A stretch of DNA of 64,000 nucleotides from Parapedobacter sp051400755 (lineage in GTDB: Bacteria; Bacteroidota; Bacteroidia; Sphingobacteriales; Sphingobacteriaceae), in the NCBI RefSeq assembly GCF_051400755.1, contig NZ_JBLFFL010000004.1:248001-312000 (forward strand). The letters are read 5' to 3'. The notes under the pieces were generated by a model that did no database searches, was not told the DNA's origin, and saw only the letters and a program-made list of their open reading frames with translations. Every line of letters begins with the position of its first letter. The first letter of the stretch is position 1. The translations under genes were made by a program, and so were the position numbers. Shown here piece after piece: positions 36,026-44,795 of the stretch.

Positions 36026-37141
36026 TCAGGCCGTCACCAAAGCGCTACGGTATTCCGTTGGCGTGCATCCATGAAATTGCTTAAAATACCGATTGAAAGA
36101 ACCCTTTGCCGCAAAACCGCTACTCAAAAAAATATCGGAAATAGTCTTATCCGGATGGCTGTGCATCAATGCTACGGCATGCTTGATCCGATACGCGTTG
36201 ATACAGGTATTGAAATGCTGACCGATGCGCCGTGAAAACACTTGGGATAGGTGATGTTTGGGAATTTTCAACTGCTTGGCCAGGCTTTCCAGCGACAGGT
36301 CGTGATCTAAATAACCCTCGCCCTCGGTCAGCCACCGTCTTAATGCCGATTCGTATTCCTGTAGCATCGCAGGAGACACTGCCGATTTTTGGTATTGCGT
36401 CAAGGATAAAGGCGCTACCTTTTTTTTCCCAACAGCAGGGGGCGGTATCGTCCCCAACAAATCCGTCGCCCTCCTGTTCACTGAGGCGGTCTGCACCAGC
36501 CGCTTTACCATGTAAGAAAATAAGATGAGCCCGGCGCCCAGCCTGATTAGGGACACCACAATTTCGACGAAAAGCCGCATTACCTGTCCCGAAAGCACCC
36601 CCGCATACATAAAGACCAAAAACACTACTGCTACAAAACAAACCAATATACCCATCATCGAAATCATCCGGCACGCCTCATCCTGCCTTTTTCCATCTCC
36701 CGCAGGTGCAAAAAACAAGATCAGTATAGCATATAGGCCATTGGATAACGCCAGCAAAAAAGAAGACACCATTCCGAACAACTGCTGATAACGTTCAAAC
36801 CCGGCGGGAAAAACCAACAAAAGGAAATAGCATATCGTAAATACCAAGAAAGGCAGCAGATGAAACGGCACAAGCCGGGGGTGTACCTGCCTGTTGTAGG
36901 CGACACGGTGCATAAAATACAAAAAAGGTCCATACAGCAACCCATAAGGCGCATAGTATCCTAACTGTAAGCGATCAGCAAAATAGGTGTGCACGATCCA
37001 GATGTGGACCGAATGCAGTGTCAGATTGCATAATAACCCCCGCACATAGCGGTCCACTTGTGTAGTTAGCCGGGCTGTTATGCTGATGTACAGCGACAGG
37101 ATAGACACGCATACCGTTACTATCAAGATCGATAACGCCAT
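36026..37141 (-). CDS. Membrane-anchored AraC family regulator (1)
   Basis: Transcription regulator of 371 aa. The first ~230 residues are hydrophobic with about seven membrane helices, and the C-terminal ~100 residues form an AraC/XylS double helix-turn-helix: LESLAKQLKIPKHHLSQVFS for the first and TISDIFLSSGFAAKGSFNRYF for the second, then GCTPTEYR. Such membrane AraC proteins in Bacteroidota probably sense an envelope signal. Its ATG shares one base with the stop of the upstream paralogue (TAATG), so the two are translated in tandem. Target genes unknown. Confidence 0.88.
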   Translation of the reverse strand: MALSILIVTVCVSILSLYISITARLTTQVDRYVRGLLCNLTLHSVHIWIVHTYFADRLQLGYYAPYGLLYGPFLYFMHRVAYNRQVHPRLVPFHLLPFLVFTICYFLLLVFPAGFERYQQLFGMVSSFLLALSNGLYAILILFFAPAGDGKRQDEACRMISMMGILVCFVAVVFLVFMYAGVLSGQVMRLFVEIVVSLIRLGAGLILFSYMVKRLVQTASVNRRATDLLGTIPPPAVGKKKVAPLSLTQYQKSAVSPAMLQEYESALRRWLTEGEGYLDHDLSLESLAKQLKIPKHHLSQVFSRRIGQHFNTCINAYRIKHAVALMHSHPDKTISDIFLSSGFAAKGSFNRYFKQFHGCTPTEYRSALVTA

Positions 37142-38211
37142 TATGATTGCTGATAGATTTCTCGGCGATACCCCGACCTGTATTGGGAGGGGGTCATTCC
37201 GGTATAGGCTTTAAAATATTTGTTGAACGATGTTTTCGAATTGAAGCCGCATTCGTATGACAGCGAATCCAGTGTCATCGTATCACTCAACTCCAACATC
37301 CGTTTGATGGCATACCGTATACGTGCCGCGGCGATGAACTGATAAAATGATTGGTGGTAATGCTCTTGGAATACATGCGTAAGCTGGTGCCGGGGTATGT
37401 CTGTCTGCTGTGCCAGCATATCCAACGAAACCGAAGGGTTCAAAAATAACCGGGTACGATCCAGCTCTTTTTCCAAGGTCTCCGCCAGCTGCTCCCTAAG
37501 CGCAAGCGGCATCACCTCCCTGGGTGCCGGCGCATCTTCCGACACCGCTGACCGAAGCCGTCGATTTGCCCACAGGTAACGCAGCATCAGCGCCAGTCCT
37601 ATCACGATGAATATGAATGTCATGGGCCGTATGGCAAAATCGGTTTTATAGCCGGGCATATCCAGCTCGTAGCAAACCACAGAAATAAGTATCGCAAAGG
37701 CGTAGCCAAAGATCGTCAATTGTCGAATCAGGATGTCTGTAATCGTGAAAAGTCCGTTATAGCCAGTATAAAGGCTGACTGTAAGCGTAGAATACACCAG
37801 CAATGATACGATACTGACGCCATAGATCCATTGCGAATACCATACCCACCATTGTACTTCGGCCGGGTGCAGCAAGGTGATGGTAAAAATCCCCAAATGA
37901 ATCATGGGAAATATGGCGTGTGCCAGCTTTGCGAGCGCGGACACCGATTTTCCCGGACGGTAATAGGCGTAGGCAAACATATAAAGCATCACGGGAGCCA
38001 TGAGCGAAAAAGGGGCCGGAAGCTCGAATTGCTGATTGCTTGAAAACATCAGCCACATCAACTTATAGACGGCATGCAGGCTTATGGTATATATCCCCAC
38101 AAGCAGGTATCCACTGGGCCGGTTGCGGGCAGCAAAAAAGGCAATCTGCAAAAATCCGCTGGCCACCCAACCGTATAACAGTATAACATAAGCAAACAGG
38201 CGTTCGTCCAT
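37141..38211 (-). CDS. Membrane-anchored AraC family regulator (2)
   Basis: Second regulator of 356 aa with the same plan: about seven N-terminal membrane helices, then an AraC DNA-binding domain (SLDMLAQQTDIPRHQLTHVF and TLDSLSYECGFNSKTSFNKYF, then GMTPSQYR). It is the upstream gene of the pair, sharing one base with the next. The two are clearly related but diverged, so they are an old duplication. The DNA upstream, to 38350, is shared with a divergent 96-aa gene. Confidence 0.88.
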   Translation of the reverse strand: MDERLFAYVILLYGWVASGFLQIAFFAARNRPSGYLLVGIYTISLHAVYKLMWLMFSSNQQFELPAPFSLMAPVMLYMFAYAYYRPGKSVSALAKLAHAIFPMIHLGIFTITLLHPAEVQWWVWYSQWIYGVSIVSLLVYSTLTVSLYTGYNGLFTITDILIRQLTIFGYAFAILISVVCYELDMPGYKTDFAIRPMTFIFIVIGLALMLRYLWANRRLRSAVSEDAPAPREVMPLALREQLAETLEKELDRTRLFLNPSVSLDMLAQQTDIPRHQLTHVFQEHYHQSFYQFIAAARIRYAIKRMLELSDTMTLDSLSYECGFNSKTSFNKYFKAYTGMTPSQYRSGYRREIYQQS

Positions 38212-38338
38212 TGCAACAGTCTAAGGTTGATCATCTGATTTCAACGAAATCAACAAACAGCATGCTATTCGACCGACAAATATCGTAATTTTTCATGATT
38301 ATTATTTACGCATTAGCCGTTGCTCTTTTTTTATCATT

Positions 38339-38346
38339 TACCTTTG
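38339..38346 (+). promoter_or_regulatory. -7 box TACCTTTG before the 96-aa gene
   Basis: Exact TAnnTTTG match with TTG at 38320-38322 (16-bp spacer). The box ends four bases before the ATG at 38351, so the transcript would be leaderless. Confidence 0.5.
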
Positions 38347-38350
38347 GGGC

Positions 38351-38641
38351 ATGGATATCGATACATTCAAATCAACACTTCATGACTCGGCTCCTCCCCT
38401 TGGGCTCACGGTACAGCTTGAAGCCCTATGGTACGATGCCAAGGGCGACTGGAATAAAGCGCATGATTTGATCAATGACTTGGAAGATCGGCAGTCGGCT
38501 CACGTACACGCCTACCTGCACCGCAAGGAAGGCGATCTATGGAACGCCGATTACTGGTATCGCCGGGCGGGACAGCAGCGGCCCGCCACGACGCTTGAAG
38601 AAGAATGGGAAGAACTGGTCAGGATAATTTCTTATACTTGA
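38351..38641 (+). CDS. Conserved small protein, 96 aa, unknown function
   Basis: Acidic soluble protein of 96 aa with no signal peptide or membrane helix. It is rich in Trp and Asp, with ALWYDAKGDWNKAHDLI (about 25-41) and HAYLHRKEGDLWNADYWYRRAG (about 53-74) forming an apparent pair of helical repeats, like one or two TPR-type hairpins. I recall similar small proteins in other bacteria but no assigned function. Its 3' end overlaps the ettA 3' end by 23 bp on the opposite strand. A -7 box lies four bases before the ATG. I am fairly sure it is real. Confidence 0.75.
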   Translation: MDIDTFKSTLHDSAPPLGLTVQLEALWYDAKGDWNKAHDLINDLEDRQSAHVHAYLHRKEGDLWNADYWYRRAGQQRPATTLEEEWEELVRIISYT

Positions 38642-40298
38642 TGCGTTTAGGACCCGTGTCTCCCAACCGCTTCTTCCGGTTTTCCTCGTATTCGCTATAG
38701 TTGCCCTCAAAGAAATACACCTGGGAGTCGCCTTCAAATGCGAGGATATGCGTACAGATACGATCCAGAAACCAGCGGTCGTGTGAGATCACGACGGCAC
38801 AGCCACCGAAATTTTCCAACCCCTCTTCCAGCGCCCGCAAGGTATTCACATCGATGTCGTTGGTCGGCTCGTCGAGCAGGAGTACGTTGGCTCCTTTTTT
38901 CAGGGTGATGGACAGGTGCACGCGGTTGCGTTCGCCGCCGGACAGTATTCCCACCTTTTTCTGCTGATCCCCGCCGTTGAAATTGAATTTCGAAACATAT
39001 GCACGGGAATTGACCAGGCGGTTGCCCAGTTGGATGTTTTCATTCCCGCCGGTGATGTTTTCCCACACGGTCTTACCGGGGTCGAGGTCGTCATGCAGCT
39101 GATCTACATAACCCAATGCTACCGTTTCGCCTACGCGGAAGGTGCCGCTGTCGGGCTGTTCCTGCCCGGTGATGAGCCTGAACAGGGTGGTCTTGCCGGC
39201 GCCATTGGGACCGATGATGCCTACGATGCCCGCCGGGGGCAGGGAAAAACTCAGGTTTTCGAAAAGGATCTTATCCCCGTACGCCTTGCTCACCTGCTGT
39301 GCTTCGATGACCACATTGCCCAGCCGCGGACCCGGGGGGATGAAGAGTTCCAGTTTCGCTTCACGTTCCTGGGTTTCCTCGGATGCTAGTTTCTCATAAT
39401 TGTGGAGGCGGGCTTTGGATTTGGCGTGCCGTGCCTTCGGTGCCATGCGCACCCAATCCAATTCGCGCTCCAGGGTCTTTTGCCGTTTGCTTTCGGTTTT
39501 TTCTTCCTGCGCCAGCCGCTTGGCTTTCTGGTCGAGCCAAGAGGAGTAATTGCCTTTCCAGGGAATACCCTCCCCACGGTCGAGTTCCAGTATCCAGCCG
39601 GCTACATTATCGAGAAAATAGCGGTCGTGCGTCACGGCGATGACCGTGCCTTTGTATTGCTGGAGGTGTTGTTCGAGCCAATCGATGGATTCGGCATCTA
39701 AGTGGTTGGTCGGTTCGTCAAGCAGCAGCACATCGGGTTCCTGCAGCAACAGCCGACACAATGCCACCCGGCGGCGCTCCCCGCCTGACAAGGTGTCTAC
39801 CGTCCTGTCGGGATCCGGACAACGCAGGGCATCCATGGCCCGTTCGAGTTTGCTGTCGATTTCCCAAGCGCCCATCGCATCGATCTGATCCTGCAGCTCG
39901 CCTTGCCGGGCCAGCAACCGATCCATCTCGTCGGCGTTCTCATAGACTTCCGGCAACCCGAATTTTTCGTTGATTTCTTCATATTCCCGCAGGATCGCCG
40001 ACACGGCCGCTACGCCCTCTTCCACCACTTGCCTAACGGTCTTCGTGGGGTCCAATTCGGGCTCCTGTGCCAAATAACCGACGGTATAACCCGGCGAAAA
40101 GACGACCTCGCCCTGGAAGGATTTGTCCAGGCCGGCAATGATTTTCAACAGCGACGACTTGCCCGAACCGTTGAGACCGATCACGCCTATCTTGGCTCCG
40201 TAGAAAAACGAGAGGTAGATGTTTTTCAGTACTTGTTTTTGAGGCGGGTAGATTTTGCTCACCCCCGCCATGGAAAAAATGATCTTTTCGTCTGCCAT
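38619..40298 (-). CDS. ettA: Energy-dependent translational throttle ABC-F protein
   Basis: ABC-F ATPase of 559 aa that binds the ribosomal E site and slows initiation or elongation when energy is low. Two ABC cassettes: Walker A GLNGSGKSS (near 40) with signature LSGGERRRV (near 173), and Walker A GPNGAGKTT (near 360) with LSGGERNRV (near 447). The arm between them contains the REL..WVRMAPKARHAKSKAR stretch typical of EttA. ATG 40298 is chosen from an upstream ATG because MADEKIIFSM matches the usual N-terminus. The end overlaps the small convergent gene. Confidence 0.93.
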   Translation of the reverse strand: MADEKIIFSMAGVSKIYPPQKQVLKNIYLSFFYGAKIGVIGLNGSGKSSLLKIIAGLDKSFQGEVVFSPGYTVGYLAQEPELDPTKTVRQVVEEGVAAVSAILREYEEINEKFGLPEVYENADEMDRLLARQGELQDQIDAMGAWEIDSKLERAMDALRCPDPDRTVDTLSGGERRRVALCRLLLQEPDVLLLDEPTNHLDAESIDWLEQHLQQYKGTVIAVTHDRYFLDNVAGWILELDRGEGIPWKGNYSSWLDQKAKRLAQEEKTESKRQKTLERELDWVRMAPKARHAKSKARLHNYEKLASEETQEREAKLELFIPPGPRLGNVVIEAQQVSKAYGDKILFENLSFSLPPAGIVGIIGPNGAGKTTLFRLITGQEQPDSGTFRVGETVALGYVDQLHDDLDPGKTVWENITGGNENIQLGNRLVNSRAYVSKFNFNGGDQQKKVGILSGGERNRVHLSITLKKGANVLLLDEPTNDIDVNTLRALEEGLENFGGCAVVISHDRWFLDRICTHILAFEGDSQVYFFEGNYSEYEENRKKRLGDTGPKRIKYKKLS

Positions 40299-40371
40299 GC
40301 ACTGGATTTTAGAAGGACGCAAATATAGTCACAATGGTGTAATAATACTTTTATGGAAACTGACAAAATGT

Positions 40372-40379
40372 TATATTTG
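40372..40379 (+). promoter_or_regulatory. -7 box TATATTTG for clpC
   Basis: Exact TAnnTTTG match with a TTATG at 40351-40355 as possible -33. The clpC ATG lies 109 bases downstream, giving a long leader of about 100 nt. Confidence 0.5.
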
Positions 40380-40488
40380 TGTCAATGGCTTAATTGTTGA
40401 TAAAAGTTACATAAATCATTAAGGGCACACGCGATAATTTTTATACATTTATCGCATCCTTAGCATACAAAAAGAAAGGTAAACATTC

Positions 40489-43038
40489 ATGGAAGCAAAA
40501 TTTTCGCCGCGCGTAAAGGATGTGATTTCATACAGCAGGGAAGAAGCCATCAGGTTGAAACATGATTATATAGGCACCGAGCATTTGCTATTGGGGCTTA
40601 TTCGTGAAGGAGACGGCATGGCCATCAAGATATTGAAACATGCAGGGATCGACACCACCGAACTACGCAAATCCATCGAAGATGCTGTCAAAGGCTCCTC
40701 GATGTCCCGCGCCCCTATTGGCAATATGCCGCTGACGAAGCAAGCAGAAAAAGTACTGAAAATCACCTACCTTGAAGCCAAAATCTTCAAAAGCGATGTC
40801 ATCGGTACCGAGCATCTGCTGCTGTCTATCCTGCGCGATGAAGACAATATCGCCTCGCAGATCTTACAGCAATACGATATCAATTACGATGTCTTTAAAG
40901 CCGATGTGGAGCAGCATAAAGCGGGCATCACCGATCAGGCCGCTGGCTCTACCGCTGGCGACGATGATTTTAAAGAAGATGATCACTTCAACCAGCCTAA
41001 GAAGGTATCCGACATCAAATCCAAGACCCCGGTACTGGACAATTTCGGACGTGACCTGACCAGGGCGGCCGAAGAAGGCCGTCTGGACCCCATCGTGGGC
41101 CGCGAAAAGGAAATCGAACGCGTTTCGCAGATCCTATCACGCCGTAAGAAAAACAACCCGATCCTGATCGGCGAACCCGGTGTAGGCAAGTCTGCCATCG
41201 CAGAAGGGTTGGCCCTGCGCATCATCCAACGGAAGGTATCGCGGGTGTTATTCAACAAACGGGTGGTCACGCTTGATCTGGCATCTTTGGTGGCAGGCAC
41301 GAAGTACCGCGGCCAATTTGAAGAGCGCATGAAAGCGGTGATGAACGAATTGGAAAAATCACCGGATGTCATCCTCTTCATCGATGAAATCCATACCATC
41401 GTAGGTGCGGGTGGTGCATCGGGTTCGTTGGATGCCTCCAACATGTTCAAACCGGCATTGGCCCGTGGCGAAATCCAATGCATCGGCGCGACCACGCTTG
41501 ATGAGTACCGCCAGTACATTGAAAAAGACGGTGCGCTTGATCGCCGGTTCCAAAAAGTGATGATTGAGCCGGCTACGCATGACGAGACGGTAGAAATACT
41601 CAATCGCATCAAAGAGAAATACGAGGAACACCACAACGTCAATTACACGCCCGAAGCGATCGAAGCGTGCGTCACGCTGACCACACGCTACATCACCGAC
41701 CGTTTCCTGCCCGACAAAGCGATCGATGCATTAGACGAATCCGGATCACGGGTGCACCTCACCAATATTCATGTGCCGCAGAGCATCATTGATATCGAGC
41801 AGAAAATCGAGGAGATCAAGGTCGAGAAAAACAAAGTAGTGCGCAGCCAGAAATACGAAGAGGCCGCCAAGCTACGCGACACCGAGAAAAAACTGCTCGA
41901 AGAGCTTGAAACGGAAAAAACCGCATGGGAAGCAGAGACCAAGACCAAACGGTACACCGTGACGGAGGATAATGTAGCCGAAGTCGTGTCGATGATGACC
42001 GGTATTCCGGTACAGCGCGTCGGGCAGTCCGATAGCCAGAAGCTATTGGGCATGGCCGAATCCATGAAGGGTCGCATCATCGGACAGGACGAAGCGGTGC
42101 AAAAGCTGGTCAAGGCTATCCAACGCACACGTGCCGGGTTGAAAGACCCTAAAAAGCCGATCGGGTCCTTTATTTTCCTGGGACCTACCGGTGTGGGTAA
42201 GACCGAGTTGGCGAAAGAATTGGCCCGCTTCATGTTCGACAGCGAAGATTCGCTCATCCAGATCGACATGAGTGAGTATATGGAAAAATTTGCCATCTCC
42301 CGCTTGGTCGGTGCGCCTCCAGGATATGTGGGCTATGAAGAAGGCGGGCAATTGACCGAAAAAGTACGCCGTAAGCCGTATTCGGTCGTGCTGCTTGACG
42401 AAATCGAGAAAGCACATCCCGATGTGTTCAACCTGCTGTTGCAGGTATTGGATGAGGGACAGCTGACCGATAGTCTCGGTCGCCGGGTAGATTTCCGGAA
42501 TACGATCCTCATCATGACATCCAATATCGGTGCCCGTCAGTTGAAAGATTTCGGCCAGGGCGTGGGCTTTACCACGGCTGCAAAAACCGAGCAGGCCGAG
42601 TCACATTCCCGCGGGGTCATCGAAAACGCCTTGAAACGCGCGTTTGCGCCCGAATTCCTCAACCGGATCGATGATGTGATTGTATTCAACTCCCTCGATA
42701 AGGAGCATATCTTCAAGATCATTGACATCGAGTTGAAGTCGCTCTTCGTCCGCATCGAAGCCCTGGGCTATCAGATCAAGCTTACGGATGAAGCCAAGGA
42801 ATTTATTGCCGAAAAGGGCTTTGACAGCAACTTCGGTGCACGTCCGCTCAAACGGGCCATCCAGAAATATCTTGAAGACCCCATTGCCGAAGAGATCCTC
42901 AAAGGCGAGGTGTCCGAAGGCAGTATCCTGGAAGTCGGCTACGATAAGGACAAAAGTGAAATCGTAGTCAATGTAGCCGCAGGCAACGATGCACCATCGA
43001 AGCCATCGGATGTAGCCAAAGAAAAAAAAGATGACTAG
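40489..43038 (+). CDS. clpC: ATP-dependent Clp protease ATP-binding subunit ClpC
   Basis: AAA+ unfoldase of 849 aa that feeds proteins to ClpP. Clp N-domain repeats (about 1-145), first AAA+ domain with Walker A GEPGVGKSA (near 225), a UVR/coiled-coil region with QKYEEAAKLRD (about 440-470), and second AAA+ domain with GPTGVGKTE (near 565) and the Walker B LLDEIEKAH. The UVR segment and size favour ClpC over ClpA or ClpB. The C-terminal ~40 residues are charged and poorly conserved. The T-tailed hairpin at 43067 ends the transcript. A long leader suggests post-transcriptional control, which is inference. Confidence 0.93.
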   Translation: MEAKFSPRVKDVISYSREEAIRLKHDYIGTEHLLLGLIREGDGMAIKILKHAGIDTTELRKSIEDAVKGSSMSRAPIGNMPLTKQAEKVLKITYLEAKIFKSDVIGTEHLLLSILRDEDNIASQILQQYDINYDVFKADVEQHKAGITDQAAGSTAGDDDFKEDDHFNQPKKVSDIKSKTPVLDNFGRDLTRAAEEGRLDPIVGREKEIERVSQILSRRKKNNPILIGEPGVGKSAIAEGLALRIIQRKVSRVLFNKRVVTLDLASLVAGTKYRGQFEERMKAVMNELEKSPDVILFIDEIHTIVGAGGASGSLDASNMFKPALARGEIQCIGATTLDEYRQYIEKDGALDRRFQKVMIEPATHDETVEILNRIKEKYEEHHNVNYTPEAIEACVTLTTRYITDRFLPDKAIDALDESGSRVHLTNIHVPQSIIDIEQKIEEIKVEKNKVVRSQKYEEAAKLRDTEKKLLEELETEKTAWEAETKTKRYTVTEDNVAEVVSMMTGIPVQRVGQSDSQKLLGMAESMKGRIIGQDEAVQKLVKAIQRTRAGLKDPKKPIGSFIFLGPTGVGKTELAKELARFMFDSEDSLIQIDMSEYMEKFAISRLVGAPPGYVGYEEGGQLTEKVRRKPYSVVLLDEIEKAHPDVFNLLLQVLDEGQLTDSLGRRVDFRNTILIMTSNIGARQLKDFGQGVGFTTAAKTEQAESHSRGVIENALKRAFAPEFLNRIDDVIVFNSLDKEHIFKIIDIELKSLFVRIEALGYQIKLTDEAKEFIAEKGFDSNFGARPLKRAIQKYLEDPIAEEILKGEVSEGSILEVGYDKDKSEIVVNVAAGNDAPSKPSDVAKEKKDD

Positions 43039-43066
43039 GCTTCATTGACGGTTCAATATTCAGCAT

Positions 43067-43097
43067 AAGCCCGCGACAACATCGCGGGCTTTTTTTT
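43067..43097 (+). terminator. Intrinsic terminator after clpC
   Basis: Ten-bp stem (43067-43076 with 43082-43091), five-base loop and a run of eight T. A textbook terminator for clpC. Confidence 0.9.
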
Positions 43098-43146
43098 ACC
43101 AAACTTTCCGGTACGACGCTTGTTGTGGATTTAAAAACATAGTCTT

Positions 43147-43323
43147 ATGGCAAAGTATTCAAAAAAAGCAGGAGAAAAGGTAGCGGAAACCATGCATGAG
43201 ATGAAGGAAGGGAAACTCAAATCCGGTTCGGGCAAAAAAGTGACTTCCAAGAAGCAGGCAGTGGCCATCGGCCTCTCCGAAGCACGGAAAGAAGGTGCCA
43301 AGGTGCCCAAGAAAAAATCCTGA
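43147..43323 (+). CDS. Small Lys-rich DUF6496-type protein
   Basis: Protein of 58 aa, from ATG 43147: MAKYSKKAGEKVAETMHEMK and then a KKVTSKKQAVAIGLSEARKE stretch and a Lys-rich end. This is the common small DUF6496-type protein of Bacteroidota and proteobacteria, of unknown function, possibly nucleic-acid binding from its charge. No signal or membrane segment. It has its own ATG after the clpC terminator. The lipoprotein gene follows 121 bp later. Recognition is by sequence memory only; coding appears clear from the conserved reading frame. Confidence 0.75.
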   Translation: MAKYSKKAGEKVAETMHEMKEGKLKSGSGKKVTSKKQAVAIGLSEARKEGAKVPKKKS

Positions 43324-43444
43324 ATCGTGTAACATCCTTAATGCAATCACACTTGGTGCAATTATTGCATTAAACTTTCTTGTTCCATTGAGGGTCATAC
43401 AAACAGGAACAAGCAATAGCATTATTTACCCAAAACAAACGTAT

Positions 43445-43861
43445 ATGAAAAAGTACCTTACCTTCGTCGTTGGATTTCTAGTAATCCTCGGCATCACTTC
43501 CTGTACAAAGGAATATTACGACGTCGTGCCCAATCAGACCATCCGGTTTGATATACCCACCAATTGGTGGCAGCGATCCAGCGGCGTAAGCAATCAGGTA
43601 TACGTCGATATCGAGGTACCGGAATTGACGGATTACTACGTTGATCAAGGCGTTGTCAGCATCGCTGTCAGCTTTGATAATGATGCCACGTATGAAGTCC
43701 TCCCCACGACGGTCGAAGGCGTCGCTTATTCCGTCAATTACACCACAGGATTTGTGACGATATATGCGGAGGATCCCATTATTGATCCAGATGTCGTGAT
43801 AGACCCCCCAGGTGATCTCATCGTTAAGATTACGCTTTCTGAATCAGATCTGATTCAGTAA
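43445..43861 (+). CDS. Predicted lipoprotein, unknown
   Basis: Protein of 138 aa that I do not recognise. It has a lipoprotein signal ending in ITSC (Cys about 20), so it is probably anchored in the outer membrane. The rest is beta-rich and acidic, with repeated aromatic and Val-rich strands and a PIIDPDVVIDPPGDLIV stretch, ending near a C-terminal strand. ATG 43445 is chosen because it gives the signal. A hairpin terminator follows directly. Function unknown. Confidence 0.75.
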   Translation: MKKYLTFVVGFLVILGITSCTKEYYDVVPNQTIRFDIPTNWWQRSSGVSNQVYVDIEVPELTDYYVDQGVVSIAVSFDNDATYEVLPTTVEGVAYSVNYTTGFVTIYAEDPIIDPDVVIDPPGDLIVKITLSESDLIQ

Positions 43862-43876
43862 AAAAAATCCCAGCAT

Positions 43877-43904
43877 AAAAAAAGCGGCTCAGGCCGCTTT
43901 TTTT
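43877..43904. terminator. Bidirectional intrinsic terminator
   Basis: Hairpin AGCGGC-TCAG-GCCGCT flanked by A-runs upstream and a T7 run downstream, so it can terminate the lipoprotein gene on the plus strand and fabI on the minus strand. Confidence 0.88.
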
Positions 43905-43923
43905 ATATGAAAACGCCTATTCC

Positions 43924-44742
43924 TTACTTCTCCCCCATTCCCTCAATCACCGCCTGGCTCACGCCCGTAAACGAAAAGCCTCCATCGTGGAAGAGGTTCT
44001 GCATGGTCACCATGCGGGTCAGGTCGGAGAATAGCGTGACGGTATAATCGGCGCATTGGTCGGCCGTCGCATTACCCAATGGCGACATTTTGTCCGCATA
44101 GGAAATGAAATCTCCGAAGCCTTTGACACCCGAACCCGCAGTGGTCTGCGTGGGCGATTGGCTGATGGTATTCACCCGCACCTTTTTCTTCACGCCATAT
44201 TGGTAGCCAAAGTTACGGGCAATGCTTTCGAGCAACGCCTTGGCATCGGCCATGTCGTTATAATCGGGGAATACTCGCTGGGCAGCAATATACGTGAGCG
44301 CCACGACGGAGCCCCAATCTTTGATGGCATCCTTTTTCATGGCCGCAGCCAATACGCGGTGCAAGCTGATGGCCGATATATCAAACGCCTTATGGGTGAA
44401 ATCGTAGTTGTTCTCGGTGTACGGGATGCCTTTTCGCACATTGATGCTCATGCCCACCGAATGCAGGATAAAGTCTATTCCCCCGCCGAAATGCGCCAGC
44501 GTCTGATCAAAGAGGTTTTCAATATCTTCATTGCTGGTCACGTCTGCCGGAATCACCGGGGCATCGTTGCATTCCTCCGCCAATTGCCGGATCGTACCCA
44601 TCCGTAGGGCCACAGGCGCGTTGGTCAACACGATTTCGGCTCCTTCTTGTACGCAGCGCTGGGCGGTCTTCCAGGCGATGGATTTTTCGTCAAGTGCGCC
44701 AAAAATAATTCCTTTCTTTCCTTTCAATAGGTTATGGGACAT
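43924..44742 (-). CDS. fabI: Enoyl-ACP reductase [NADH]
   Basis: Last step of each round of fatty-acid elongation: reduces trans-2-enoyl-ACP. It is 272 aa with the FabI variant of the SDR fold: GALDEKSIAW near residue 15 in place of the classical glycine motif, HSVGMS near 93, and catalytic Tyr161 and Lys168 in YNDMADAK (Y-x6-K). FabI is the target of triclosan and isoniazid-type inhibitors in other bacteria. Transcribed alone between a terminator and recN. Confidence 0.92.
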   Translation of the reverse strand: MSHNLLKGKKGIIFGALDEKSIAWKTAQRCVQEGAEIVLTNAPVALRMGTIRQLAEECNDAPVIPADVTSNEDIENLFDQTLAHFGGGIDFILHSVGMSINVRKGIPYTENNYDFTHKAFDISAISLHRVLAAAMKKDAIKDWGSVVALTYIAAQRVFPDYNDMADAKALLESIARNFGYQYGVKKKVRVNTISQSPTQTTAGSGVKGFGDFISYADKMSPLGNATADQCADYTVTLFSDLTRMVTMQNLFHDGGFSFTGVSQAVIEGMGEK

Positions 44743-44795
44743 AGTTCCTTTGTTTAGTCAACTGAATAATAAAGTCCGTAAAAATAGTGTTTTTT

